Notes: a model not told the origin generated them from the letters alone. A stretch of 64,000 nt of DNA from Pseudorhodobacter antarcticus (GCA_945860375.1 CAMAQR010000008.1:1-64000), one strand, 5' to 3'; shown: positions 17,905 to 26,465, counted from the first letter of the stretch. Translations and numbers: made by a program.

Positions 17905-19112
17905 AACGGGTGGTGATCACCGGCGCAGGCACGGTGAACGCGCTGGCGCAGGATGTGGCGGGCACCTATGCGGCCTTGGCCGAGGGGCGCTGTGGCATCG
18001 GGCCGCTGGACATCAGGGACGTGGACCGGCTGACTGTGAAGATCGGCGCGCAAGTCACTGATTGGCAACCGGAATTTCATTTTTCCGCCAAAGAGCAGAC
18101 CCTGCTGGACCGTTTTTCTCAATTCACGTTGGTCGCCGCGCGGCAGGCGATTGCCCAGTCCGGGCTGAGTTTTGACGACGATCTTGGTCTGCGGTCCGGT
18201 GTGGTCTTGGGCACTGCAGCGGGCGGGCTTGGCACGTTGGATGACAGCTATCGCGCGGTTTTCGCCGAGGGCAAAAGCCGCGTTCACCCTTTGGTGGTGC
18301 CGCGCCTGATGCACAACGCCGGCGCCGCCCATGTGGCAATAGCGCATGGATTGCGCGGACCCAACTTTACCGTATCCACCGCCTGCGCCAGTTCCAACCA
18401 CGCCATGGGATTGGCGTTTCAGATGGTGCGATCCGGGGCGGCTCCGGTGATGATCACCGGCGGGGCCGAAGCGCCCTTGTGCTTTGGCGGCTTGAAAGCG
18501 TGGGAGGGGCTGCGGGTGATGTCCGCCACCGCCTGCCGCCCGTTCAGTGCCAACCGGGATGGCATGGTACAGGGCGAGGGCGCGGGCGTCTTTGTGTTTG
18601 AAGACTATGACCACGCGCGGGCGCGGGGGGCGGTTGTTCTGGCCGAGGTGATCGGCTTTGCCATGACCTCGGACGCCTCCGACATCGTGATGCCGTCGCA
18701 AGATGGGGCCGCGCGGGCGATTTCCGGGGCTTTGCGGGATGCGGGGCTGAATCCGGGCGATGTGAGCTATGTCAACGCCCATGGCACCGGAACAGCGGCC
18801 AATGACCGGATTGAAAGCGCCGCGATAGCGCAGGTTTTTGGCGCCGATGCGGCGCGGTTGTTGGTGTCCTCGACCAAATCCATGCACGGCCATCTGATTG
18901 GTGGCACTGGTGCGGTGGAACTGCTGGCCTGCCTGATGGCGCTGCAAACCGGGCTGGTCGCGCCGACGATGGGCTATGAGGCCGCCGATCCCGACTGCCC
19001 GCTGGATGTGGTGCCCCATGTCGCACGGCAAGCGCGGGTGGATGTGGCGCTGTCGAACGCCTTTGCCTTTGGCGGCTTGAATGCCGTGATCGCTTTGCGC
19101 CGCGCGCCCTGA
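17901..19112 (+). CDS. Beta-ketoacyl-ACP synthase (KAS II/NodE-like)
   Basis: A 403-residue thiolase-fold condensing enzyme that elongates acyl chains with malonyl-ACP. The catalytic triad is complete: Cys162 in STACASSNH, His294 in NAHGTGT and His331 in KSMHGHLIGGTGA. The sequence departs from housekeeping FabF in its N-terminus and in TSDASDIVMPS, so a specialised FabF/NodE-type enzyme paired with the preceding ACP is likely. Translation is coupled to that ACP by a 4-base overlap, and a terminator follows, closing an lpxD-acp-KAS operon. The chain made and its acceptor are unknown. Confidence 0.88.
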   Translation: MKRVVITGAGTVNALAQDVAGTYAALAEGRCGIGPLDIRDVDRLTVKIGAQVTDWQPEFHFSAKEQTLLDRFSQFTLVAARQAIAQSGLSFDDDLGLRSGVVLGTAAGGLGTLDDSYRAVFAEGKSRVHPLVVPRLMHNAGAAHVAIAHGLRGPNFTVSTACASSNHAMGLAFQMVRSGAAPVMITGGAEAPLCFGGLKAWEGLRVMSATACRPFSANRDGMVQGEGAGVFVFEDYDHARARGAVVLAEVIGFAMTSDASDIVMPSQDGAARAISGALRDAGLNPGDVSYVNAHGTGTAANDRIESAAIAQVFGADAARLLVSSTKSMHGHLIGGTGAVELLACLMALQTGLVAPTMGYEAADPDCPLDVVPHVARQARVDVALSNAFAFGGLNAVIALRRAP

Positions 19113-19128
19113 CACCGGGCATGAAAAA

Positions 19129-19149
19129 GCCCCGCAAAACCTGCGGGGC
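19129..19149. terminator. Rho-independent terminator between convergent genes
   Basis: The stem GCCCCGCA/TGCGGGGC with a 5-base loop and flanking A-rich/T-containing sequence lies between the ketoacyl synthase and the IalB-like gene. Confidence 0.8.
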
Positions 19150-19169
19150 CTGTTCCGTCAGATCGTTGT

Positions 19170-19856
19170 TTACTCGGCCTTCGGCGTCGTGGCCTTCACG
19201 GCGTCATAGCCTGCGGTGAAACCCTTGAGCGAGATGTCCAGTTCCACCTTCTGCTCGGGCGCTGCGGCCGGAACGATGGTCAGCACCGCCTTTGCGCCCT
19301 TCTTGAACTGCGCCACTTCTTCGGCGGTAAAGCCAACGCGGGCGATGCAGCCCAGATTGGCGCAGAAGGTGAAGGGATAGACCTTGGCTTGGGCCCCATC
19401 AATCGCCAGGGTCATATTGGCGGTCAACAAGGTTTCCAGCGGCACAATCACCGTGGCACCGGCAGCGGCCTGACCGCCCTCGGGCAGCGCGAACATGCTG
19501 ATTTCAGCGACCGAAGTGCCCTGCGCGTCTTTCAGCAACTGATACAACTGGCATGGGTCCGATCCGTCTTCCAGTTTGACGCAGCGCACTTCCCAGACCT
19601 CGATGGCTTGGGACAGATAGGTTTCCCCGATTTCGGCGGTTGCTTGGGTTTTCGGCGCCGGGGCCACATTGGTTTCGGCTCCCATCGACAAGCCATCCAC
19701 CGCCGGTGCTTCGGCGGCCACGGCTTCGGTCGGCACCGCTAGCGGGGCTTCGGCGGGGGCGGTTTCCTGTGCCATGGCAAACTGGATGCCGCCAAGGGCC
19801 GCCATTGAAAGGCCAAGCGCCAGGGCAAGAGGTCGGGTCAGTGCTGTCATCGACAT
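19170..19856 (-). CDS. Invasion-associated locus B (IalB) family exported protein
   Basis: A 228-residue protein with an N-terminal signal peptide (about 1-29, ending AMA-QE), a low-complexity Ala/Pro/Glu linker, and a C-terminal IalB domain. IalB landmarks are WEVRCVKLEDGSDPCQLYQLL and FTFCANLGCIARVGF, with four cysteines able to form two disulfides. IalB was named from Bartonella, but family members are common in free-living Rhodobacteraceae and their role is unclear. The frame is open far upstream, but signal-peptide logic places the start at ATG 19856; an ATG two codons later is possible. It is convergent with the ketoacyl synthase. Confidence 0.85.
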   Translation of the reverse strand: MSMTALTRPLALALGLSMAALGGIQFAMAQETAPAEAPLAVPTEAVAAEAPAVDGLSMGAETNVAPAPKTQATAEIGETYLSQAIEVWEVRCVKLEDGSDPCQLYQLLKDAQGTSVAEISMFALPEGGQAAAGATVIVPLETLLTANMTLAIDGAQAKVYPFTFCANLGCIARVGFTAEEVAQFKKGAKAVLTIVPAAAPEQKVELDISLKGFTAGYDAVKATTPKAE

Positions 19857-19996
19857 TGCTGTCACTTTCTTGGTTGTTTGCGCAGGGCAATAGCATGCGA
19901 AATGCGCCAAGTCAGGTGCGAAAAACACGACGCATGTCAAAGTTTCGGCATAAATCTGCCGAACTGCGTAATATCTTGATTGACAGGTCCAAATGG

Positions 19997-20024
19997 AAAA
20001 AGGGCCAGCGAACCGGCCCTTTTT
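19997..20024. terminator. Orphan Rho-independent terminator
   Basis: The stem AAAAAGGGCC/GGCCCTTTTT with an 8-base loop lies 140 bases upstream of the IalB-like start. No annotated gene ends at it on either strand, which implies an undetected transcript or a transcriptional barrier. Confidence 0.75.
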
Positions 20025-20222
20025 CACGTCAATTTTTTTTGCTCCCTGTCGGACCGGCCGACTTGATTGCTTGACGCTACGGCGGATTTGCGAAGGCGTC
20101 AACGGGGATTCTGTCAGCATCACCCACGAAAAGACGTGAAAAAAGCCGCACCTTTTCAAGGGCGCGGCAAGCCTGACAGCGACAAAGGCACCGCCCGGTA
20201 CGCAAGCGCACGCCCGGCAAAA

Positions 20223-20282
20223 ACAGACTGGCCCAGAACAGACTGTCCCAGAACAGACTGGCCCATAACAGACTGGCCCAGA
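20223..20282. repeat. Four tandem 15-bp repeats
   Basis: The unit ACAGACTGGCCCAGA occurs four times in direct succession; copies 2 and 3 carry one change each (TGTCCC and CCATA). The unit length is a multiple of three, but no supported coding sequence covers it. Confidence 0.8.
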
Positions 20283-20893
20283 GAGGTTCGCACTGTTTTT
20301 TGCTGTTTGACGGTGCAAACGGGCGACCGCGGGATCAGGCAAGGGGCGGAGCGCTGCGAGGAGGCTGGCCACGTTGTCCGGAGCATTCTGGCCACCGACA
20401 AGCCGACGAACGCCCGACCACGCCTCCAGGCGACCTTCCTTCTGTGGCTGCTGTGCGAACGGTTCAGAGACCTGCCCAAGCCGGGCGATCCCGACAAACC
20501 AAAGCTCATGTTCTTCTGTGACGCGGCGCATCCCTTGTTCCGCCCTCCCCCCCAAGGCGCTGATTTTCAAGGTCGAACAGCTTGCGCGGCTGATCCGGTG
20601 CAAAGGCGTTGGCGTTGGATGAGACACGCCGCGTCAAGGGAGATCGCGATTTCCGCACCGCGCGGCGAAGTCAGCCGCGCCGAATCCGCGTCAGATGAGC
20701 GCACCTCCACTCCAGCCGTTCGGATACTAACCTGCGTTTGTTAAAGGTTTCGCCGGCAGCTTATGTCAAAGCCAGCCAAGCGACCATCCGGTGGGTTTTG
20801 GGACTACCTTCAAAAGCTGCTGACATCAAATCGCCAATAGTTGGCCACAATCGAAAAATATTCAAGGTAGGTCTGCTGCCTTAGGGGAATTCA

Positions 20894-22354
20894 ATGACCA
20901 TCTCTGGTGCCGAACAATACATGATTGAACTGCTGAACCGTGCCCGTCTGGATCCGCTGGGCGAGGCGGCGCTGAACAAGATAACGCTCAATCAGGGCTT
21001 GGCGGCGAACACGCTTGGCGCTCAGGTGCGACAGGTTCTGGCCCCGGATCAAGCGCTTGAAAATGCGGCAATTGGTCATTCGCAATGGATGCTGGTGGTC
21101 GATCAGTTTTCGCACACCGGTATCGACGGGTCGACGGCCGGTCAGCGGGTTTCAAAGGAAGGATACCGCTGGAACCGGGTCGGGGAAAACATTTCCTGGC
21201 AAGGCACCACGGGGACCTTGAATCTTGAAAAGATGATCGCGGTGCAGCATCAGCTGCTGTTCAAAAGCGCGCCCCACCGGGTGAACATCCTGCTGGACGG
21301 GTTCCGCGAAGTGGGTGTCGCGCAAGAGGAAGGGAAGTTCAAATCGGGGTCGAACACATTCAACGCCTCGATGATCACGCAGAACTTTGGCACCTCGGGC
21401 AGCGATGTTTTCGTCACCGGCGTGGCCTACACTGACAAGAACAAGGACAATTTCTACTCGATCGGCGAAGGTACGAAGGGCGTCACATTTGCGGCGCAAG
21501 GCGGTTCCGACATCTCCAAAGCGGCGGGTGGCTATGCGCTGGCACTGACGGCGGGGGCTGCAGTTGCGCTCAGCGGCCGTGTCGGCGCGCTTGATTTTTC
21601 CGTGACCGTGGCCTTGGACAATGGCAACGTCAAACTGGATGTGGTCAATGCCAACACCTTCTTCACCTCGGGTGACATCAAGCTGGGCACAGGCATAAAC
21701 GATCTGCGTTTGCTGGGCGCCGGGGCGCTGGAGGCAGAGGGCAACAACGCGGCCAACAAGATGTTTGGCAACGCTGCCGCCAACATCTTGACGGGCCTTG
21801 CCGGGGCCGATGTGATTTACGGCGGGACCGGGGCCGATACCATCTACGGTGGTGCCGATGCCGACAAGATTTGGGGCGAGTTTGGCGCTGACAACCTGCA
21901 AGGGGGGGCAGGGGCAGATGCGATCTATGGCGGAGTTGAAGCAGACAACATCGACGGTGGTGCCGATGCCGACAAGCTTTATGGGGATCTCGGTTCTGAT
22001 ACCATTCGGGGCGGCGCGGGGTCGGATATGCTCTATGGCGGAGACGGGCGTGACCGGTTGCAGGGGGGCACAGAGGCTGATGTGATTTCGGGTGGCCTTG
22101 ACCTTGATACCTTTGTCTTCATGAACGGTGACGGCGCTGACCGGATTACCGACTATTCAGTCAAGGCCAAAGAGGTGCTGTTGCTGGACGACGCATTGTG
22201 GGGCGGTGCCGCCATGACAAAGACGCAGATGGTCAAAGCCTATGCCAAGGTGGTCAGCGGTTCGGTGGTGTTCAACTTTGGCGACGGCGATATGCTGACA
22301 CTGACGGGCGTCAAATCTGTGGAAGGCATCGCCGCATTGATCGACATCATCTGA
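20894..22354 (+). CDS. CAP-domain RTX calcium-binding secreted protein
   Basis: A 486-residue protein. Residues about 5-150 form a CAP/SCP-like domain (AEQYMIELLNRARLDP, SHTGIDGSTAGQRV, GENISW), and about 170-260 a beta domain with a calcium-loop-like YTDKNKDNFYSIGEG. About residues 280-415 hold many RTX nonapeptides (GGTGADTIYGG and similar), followed by a C-terminal secretion region ending in IAALIDII. There is no Sec signal, consistent with type I secretion and folding on external calcium. AGGGGAAT precedes the ATG. No TolC/HlyB/HlyD genes are adjacent. CAP-RTX fusions are common in marine alphaproteobacteria; the activity of the CAP domain is not known. Confidence 0.9.
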   Translation: MTISGAEQYMIELLNRARLDPLGEAALNKITLNQGLAANTLGAQVRQVLAPDQALENAAIGHSQWMLVVDQFSHTGIDGSTAGQRVSKEGYRWNRVGENISWQGTTGTLNLEKMIAVQHQLLFKSAPHRVNILLDGFREVGVAQEEGKFKSGSNTFNASMITQNFGTSGSDVFVTGVAYTDKNKDNFYSIGEGTKGVTFAAQGGSDISKAAGGYALALTAGAAVALSGRVGALDFSVTVALDNGNVKLDVVNANTFFTSGDIKLGTGINDLRLLGAGALEAEGNNAANKMFGNAAANILTGLAGADVIYGGTGADTIYGGADADKIWGEFGADNLQGGAGADAIYGGVEADNIDGGADADKLYGDLGSDTIRGGAGSDMLYGGDGRDRLQGGTEADVISGGLDLDTFVFMNGDGADRITDYSVKAKEVLLLDDALWGGAAMTKTQMVKAYAKVVSGSVVFNFGDGDMLTLTGVKSVEGIAALIDII

Positions 22355-22398
22355 CGCCCCAGAGCCTGTTGCGTTTGATCGGGTTTGGCCGAGGGAGC

Positions 22399-22426
22399 GC
22401 AACCGCAACAGACACCGGCAGTACCA
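22399..22426 (+). repeat. 28-bp imperfect repeat, copy 1
   Basis: The 28 bases starting CGCAACCGCA match 24 of 28 positions of a segment at 42376-42403. Both copies lie shortly downstream of a plus-strand stop codon. The nature of the repeat is unknown. Confidence 0.5.
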
Positions 22427-22499
22427 ATGTTGGATGTCCTTCGATCCGCATAAAATTACAGGAAATCCGCTCACGTCTGCGCGATGCAGTCGCACCGCA

Positions 22500-23774
22500 T
22501 TACAGCGGCCGCATTTTCAGCTTGGTCAGGCGGTTTTCGCGCCGCTGCGCCACCTCGAGCCGAAAGCCGTGAAAGCTGAAGGCCTGACCCTCATTCGGGA
22601 TCATCTGCGCCTCATGGATGACAAGGCCCGCCACGGTGTTGGCCTCGTCATCGGGCAGCCGCCAATCAAGCGCCCGGTTCAGGTCGCGGATCGTCATCGC
22701 TCCATCGACCAGATATTCGCCGTTTTCCGACCGTTTCAACCCGGCATCCCGCGCCACGACGTCGAATTCGTCGGTGATATCGCCGACGATTTCTTCCAGA
22801 ATATCCTCCAGCGTGATCAGGCCTTGCAGGCCGCCATATTCATCAACCACCAGTGCGAAATGAGCGTGGCGTTTGAGAAACGCGCGCATTTGTTCGTCCA
22901 GCGCGGTGGTGTCAGGAATGAAATAGGGTTTCATCGCCACTTTGACGATGTCCAGCGCCTTGATCCCTTCCAGATCGCTGCCCTCGGGTCCGCGCACCAG
23001 CCGGTCCACTTCTCGCAGCAAGTCTTTGGTGTGGATCACGCCCAGAATGTTTTCCTCATTGCCCCGGTAGACCGGCAGGCGGGAGTGGCTTGAGGCCAGC
23101 ACTTGGGTGAGGATCGCGTCGGGAGCGTGGTCGGCATCGACCATCTCGATCTGGCGGCGGTGGCGCATGATTTCATCAACGGTGCGGTCGGCCAGATCAA
23201 GCGCGCCCAGCAGGCGGTCGCGGTCTTCCTTTTCCACCGCCCCGCTGGAATGGCCATGCGCAATGGCCCCGGCAATGTCATCGCGCAGACCCAGAAAATG
23301 GCTGTCCGCCTCGGGTTTGAGGGCAAACAGTCGCAGAATCAACCGGATCAGCGCCGCAATCATCGTGACCAGCGGCGTCAACGCCATGCCCGAAATCCGC
23401 GCGAACAGCGCTGTGTGGGTGGCAACCGTTTCAGGATAGGTCAGCGCCAGGGTGCGGGGCAGGGCCTCGACCCCGATCAACACCACGACGATCACTGCGG
23501 CCAACGTTGCCAACGGATGGTCTTGCCCCACAAGATGCGCCACGAAAGCCGCCGCGACCAGTGCCACAGTCATGCCGATGCGCAGCGCCGCCATTGCCGG
23601 GGCCAGATCGGCCAACCGCATCGCCAAAGCAGCCCCACGGTCGCTCTTGTCCGCCAAAGCCCGCAGCTTGCTGCGCGACGCCGCCGCCAGCGCGGTTTTC
23701 GCGGCATTCAGGGTGGCGGCCAGCACCAGCAAGGCCGCAAGGGTCAGCCAAAGCATCTGATCGGCAAAAGGCAT
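22500..23774 (-). CDS. CNNM/CorC family transporter (DUF21 and CBS domains)
   Basis: A 424-residue inner-membrane protein of the HlyC/CorC (CNNM) family linked to Mg2+/Co2+ efflux. It has an N-terminal DUF21 domain with about three or four membrane helices (to residue 155), two CBS domains (from VDEIMRHRRQIEMV; VVDEYGGLQGLITLEDILEEIVGDI), and a C-terminal CorC_HlyC domain (YLVDGAMTIRDLN...). The older label 'hemolysin' is misleading. It starts 12 bases after the xerD stop as the last gene of a minus-strand operon. Some family members are linked to magnesium homeostasis rather than cobalt. Confidence 0.9.
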   Translation of the reverse strand: MPFADQMLWLTLAALLVLAATLNAAKTALAAASRSKLRALADKSDRGAALAMRLADLAPAMAALRIGMTVALVAAAFVAHLVGQDHPLATLAAVIVVVLIGVEALPRTLALTYPETVATHTALFARISGMALTPLVTMIAALIRLILRLFALKPEADSHFLGLRDDIAGAIAHGHSSGAVEKEDRDRLLGALDLADRTVDEIMRHRRQIEMVDADHAPDAILTQVLASSHSRLPVYRGNEENILGVIHTKDLLREVDRLVRGPEGSDLEGIKALDIVKVAMKPYFIPDTTALDEQMRAFLKRHAHFALVVDEYGGLQGLITLEDILEEIVGDITDEFDVVARDAGLKRSENGEYLVDGAMTIRDLNRALDWRLPDDEANTVAGLVIHEAQMIPNEGQAFSFHGFRLEVAQRRENRLTKLKMRPL

Positions 23775-23786
23775 CAGTCGTATATC

Positions 23787-24731
23787 CTACGGTTTCTTCC
23801 GGGCAAGCGGGTGGTGGGTCAGCACCAGATCCCGCAGCTGGTCCTCCAGCACATGCGTGTAAATCTCGGTGGTGGCAATATCGGCGTGGCCCAGCAGGGT
23901 CTGAATCACTCGCAAATCGGCCCCGCCTGCCAGCAAATGGGTCGCAAAAGCGTGGCGCAGGGTGTGAGGGGTGACGGTGGCGGGATCGATGCCGCCCTGC
24001 ACCGCGATGTCCTTGATCAGCAGGTAGAAATGCTGGCGCGTCAGGTGGCCGTCCACGCCCGGACCGGGAAACAACTGCCGCGACGGTGGCTTGCCCTTGA
24101 TCCGTGCGGCATCTTCCAAGGCGTCGCGGTGGGTCAGCCAATCGGCAATTGCCGCGCGGGCGGGCGGGGACAGCGGCACCATGCGTTCCTTGTCGCCCTT
24201 GCCCTTGACCAAAATCATCCGTGGATTGCCGCGCGCCGCCGCCACCGGCAGGCCCACCAGTTCTGACACCCGCATACCGGTCGCATAGAGCAGTTCGATC
24301 AAGGCGCGGTTGCGCAAACGATCGCCTGCCGTGCGGCCGTGGTCGCGCGCGGCATCCAGCAAGCGCGTCACCTCATCTTGCGACAGCGTGCCGGGCAAAT
24401 GCTTGCTGGCCCCCGGCCCCTTGATCCGCACTGCGGGGTTGTCCTCGCGCCAACCCTCATCATGGGCAAAGCGGTAAAGCTGCCGGATCGCCGAAAGCCT
24501 TCGCGCGCGGGTGGCTTGCGACAGGCCCTGCGCCTCGCAGAACACGAGGTAAGTTTCCACATCGTCGCGGCTGGCCGTGGGCAGGGCATGGCCGTGGCGG
24601 GCCAGCCATGCGATAAAATCCTTCAGATCGCGCCCATAGGCCAAAAGCGTGTTGCGCGCCGCGTCCAACTCGGCGGCGGCGGCGGCCAGATAGGTGCTGA
24701 TCCACTGATCCGGCGACTTTGGCGCGGCCAT
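23787..24731 (-). CDS. xerD: Tyrosine recombinase XerD-like
   Basis: A 314-residue site-specific recombinase. The N-terminal SAM-like DNA-binding domain spans about 1-100, and the catalytic domain carries the complete R-K-H-R-H-Y set: Arg in TGMRVSEL, Lys in KGKGDKERMV, HTLRHAFATHL, LGHADI and the nucleophilic Tyr in EIYTHV. Length and motifs fit chromosome-dimer resolution at dif rather than a phage integrase. No attachment site or island boundary is seen next to it. It follows the 535-aa periplasmic protein gene by 2 bases, so it is translated from a multigene operon. Confidence 0.92.
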   Translation of the reverse strand: MAAPKSPDQWISTYLAAAAAELDAARNTLLAYGRDLKDFIAWLARHGHALPTASRDDVETYLVFCEAQGLSQATRARRLSAIRQLYRFAHDEGWREDNPAVRIKGPGASKHLPGTLSQDEVTRLLDAARDHGRTAGDRLRNRALIELLYATGMRVSELVGLPVAAARGNPRMILVKGKGDKERMVPLSPPARAAIADWLTHRDALEDAARIKGKPPSRQLFPGPGVDGHLTRQHFYLLIKDIAVQGGIDPATVTPHTLRHAFATHLLAGGADLRVIQTLLGHADIATTEIYTHVLEDQLRDLVLTHHPLARKKP

Positions 24732-24733
24732 GG

Positions 24734-26341
24734 TCAGCCCCGCCGTTCCAGCAACATCAACTCCAGCGCCGTGCGCCGCGCCACATCCTCCAGCCCCAGT
24801 TTGCGCAGCACCGACAGGCCTTCGGTGACTTTCACCAACTCACCGCTGACGCCGCTTTCAATCCGGGCCATGGCGGCCAGAATCGCCTCACCCACCCGCT
24901 TTTGCGCGATCATCGTCGCAATATCCTCGGGCAGAACCGCATCGGTGAAGGCCGGCGCAATCGCCCGCGCCATGCTGTCAGGGGCCACCAGACCTTTGAC
25001 CGACCCCGAAGCCAGCCCCGCCAGAAACGCCGCCCGCGCGTCTTGCGCCACCGGCATCTTGGCCAACCGTTCGTAATCGGGCGACAGCAACCCCAGTTCA
25101 TAGGAAATCCGCGCGGCATCCCCGGTCAGCACCATTTTGGACAACAACGGCGCAAACAGCGTGGCAAAGGCTACCTCCAACTCGACATCCTTCATCCGCG
25201 CATAGGCCAGCGGCAACCGCTGTTCCACCATCGCCACATCGCCTCTGGTCAGCGCCGCGTCGAAGCGCTGAAACGCATCGGCCCGGTCCCAAACCCCGCC
25301 CGAGGCCGCAGGCGCACGGTCGGTGTAAAGGCCCAGCAGCACATTGGGTGTGATGGCACCCACCCGGGCCAAGCGTTCGGCCGCCTCGATCTGCGCCTTC
25401 CAGCCCGCGCGTTCGGTCATATCGGCATGGGCAAAGGCGATGGGCAGGGTGGTCGTGGCCAAGGATTCACCCAGCGAATCGTAAATCCGCCAGACCAGCG
25501 GCGTGATCGGTTTCGGCGGTTGCGGCATGTCCTCGCCGTCAAACAGGCTGGGGTCCAGAAAGCGGGTCAGCAGGTCCGCATCCTCGGCGCTGACATTTCC
25601 CAGCGCGATAGAGGTGCGCAGCGTCAGCGCCGCCGTGGTCCAATCGGCCGCGCGTGCCAGACAGAACACCCGCGCAGTCAGGGTGGGGGCCAGTTCGGGG
25701 GCCGATTGCAGGGTGGTGCAGGCAAGACCCTCCTCGCCCGTCAGCAGGGCCACGTCAAAGCTGCGGCGAAAGAGATCGGCCGATGTGGTGGGGCCTGCCG
25801 CCTGCAACAGCGCCTGCGCTTGATCCAGCGCCCCGATGGTCAGAAGCTTGTCGATCCGCGCCACCAACAGCGCGCCCGATCCCGCCGCATCCGCCGGGGC
25901 TTCGGCCTCGGCCAGCAGCAGCGTCAGCAGCAGCGCTTGCAGCGAGGGAAGGCCGTCCAGCCGGACCTGCGCAATCGCCGCGCCAATCTCGGCGGTGCGG
26001 CCCAAGCCCCACAGCTGGCGCGGAAATCCGGTCACATCGGGCGGCAACAACCCCACAGCGTCGGGCGACGGCCCGCCCAGAACCGACACCGCCACCGTGG
26101 CGGGCATGGCACCGGTCTTGGTCACAGCCACCTCACCCGCCGTGGCGGGCAGGGTCGCCACCGACCCATTGCTGGCAACGGGTTTGCGCGCGGGCGCGTC
26201 CAGCGGCGCAGGTTGCACGCCTTGGGCCGGAGGGTCCGAAACGGATTGCGACAGCCAGTCAATCGCCGACAGCGGCTTTTTCTGCGCCATTGCAGGCGAT
26301 GCGGCCAGCACCAGCGCCAAAACCATCGCCTTATTGCGCAT
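24734..26341 (-). CDS. Conserved periplasmic protein of unknown function
   Basis: A 535-residue protein with a cleavable signal peptide (about 1-19, ASPAMA-QK). A disordered Pro/Ala-rich stretch of about 80 residues is followed by a long helical, Ala/Leu-rich region suggestive of alpha-solenoid repeats. It is a soluble periplasmic protein by sequence, found with this neighbourhood in Rhodobacteraceae. I do not recognise a catalytic motif. Its ATG overlaps the stop of the 44-aa membrane protein gene, so the two probably act together, and xerD follows 2 bases after its stop. Confidence 0.8.
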   Translation of the reverse strand: MRNKAMVLALVLAASPAMAQKKPLSAIDWLSQSVSDPPAQGVQPAPLDAPARKPVASNGSVATLPATAGEVAVTKTGAMPATVAVSVLGGPSPDAVGLLPPDVTGFPRQLWGLGRTAEIGAAIAQVRLDGLPSLQALLLTLLLAEAEAPADAAGSGALLVARIDKLLTIGALDQAQALLQAAGPTTSADLFRRSFDVALLTGEEGLACTTLQSAPELAPTLTARVFCLARAADWTTAALTLRTSIALGNVSAEDADLLTRFLDPSLFDGEDMPQPPKPITPLVWRIYDSLGESLATTTLPIAFAHADMTERAGWKAQIEAAERLARVGAITPNVLLGLYTDRAPAASGGVWDRADAFQRFDAALTRGDVAMVEQRLPLAYARMKDVELEVAFATLFAPLLSKMVLTGDAARISYELGLLSPDYERLAKMPVAQDARAAFLAGLASGSVKGLVAPDSMARAIAPAFTDAVLPEDIATMIAQKRVGEAILAAMARIESGVSGELVKVTEGLSVLRKLGLEDVARRTALELMLLERRG

Positions 26342-26465
26342 GCAGCACCACTGGCTGTTTCACCACGGTCGCCGGAGGGATCAGGTCGGCCAGATAGGCA
26401 TAGCCCGCCAGCCCGGCAAACCCCAGAACCGCCAACACCACCACCGCTTTGATCAGTCGCCCCAT
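26331..26465 (-). CDS. 44-residue single-pass membrane protein
   Basis: Translation from an ATG at 26465 gives a 44-residue protein with one membrane segment (about 5-25, IKAVVVLAVLGFAGLAGYAYL) and a short periplasmic tail ending VVKQPVVLHAQ. Its last bases overlap the start of the next gene (ATGCGCAATAA contains both the ATG and the TAA), a strong sign that it is real and coupled to the 535-residue periplasmic protein. Function unknown. It is the first gene of the minus-strand operon and is divergent from aroK. Confidence 0.7.
   Translation of the reverse strand: MGRLIKAVVVLAVLGFAGLAGYAYLADLIPPATVVKQPVVLHAQ

Larger units (their letters stand above)
19857..20893. other. 1-kb region without a convincing gene
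   Basis: Long open frames exist on both strands, including a plus-strand one at 20067-20744, but their translations are rich in Arg, Cys and Trp, lack recognisable domains and have no ribosome sites, so I do not call them. The region holds an orphan terminator hairpin (19997-20024), a four-unit 15-bp tandem repeat (20223-20282) and the upstream region of the CAP-RTX gene. An unrecognised RNA gene on the minus strand is possible; no RNase P, SRP, tmRNA or 6S core motif was identified. Confidence 0.5.

Noticed and set aside
20223..20282. CRISPR array
   Set aside because: The four 15-bp units are directly contiguous with no spacers and are far shorter than CRISPR repeats; no cas genes are nearby.
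20310..20400. Resemblance to RNase P RNA (GCGGGATCAGGCAAGGGG)
   Set aside because: One short match only; the universally conserved GAGGAAAGTCC and other core segments are missing on both strands.
19170..20627. Single 485-residue minus-strand gene covering the IalB-like protein and its upstream region
   Set aside because: The first 257 residues have no domain, contain a repeat-derived GPVCS run, and are crossed by a terminator hairpin. A good signal peptide starts at 19856.
20067..20744. 225-residue plus-strand frame in the gene-poor interval
   Set aside because: No ribosome site; odd composition rich in Arg, Cys and Trp; no family resemblance. It covers the 15-bp tandem array by chance of unit length.
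23787..24731. Phage or island integrase
   Set aside because: Length, motif set and operon context with housekeeping-type genes fit XerD. No direct repeats, tRNA or cargo genes flank it.
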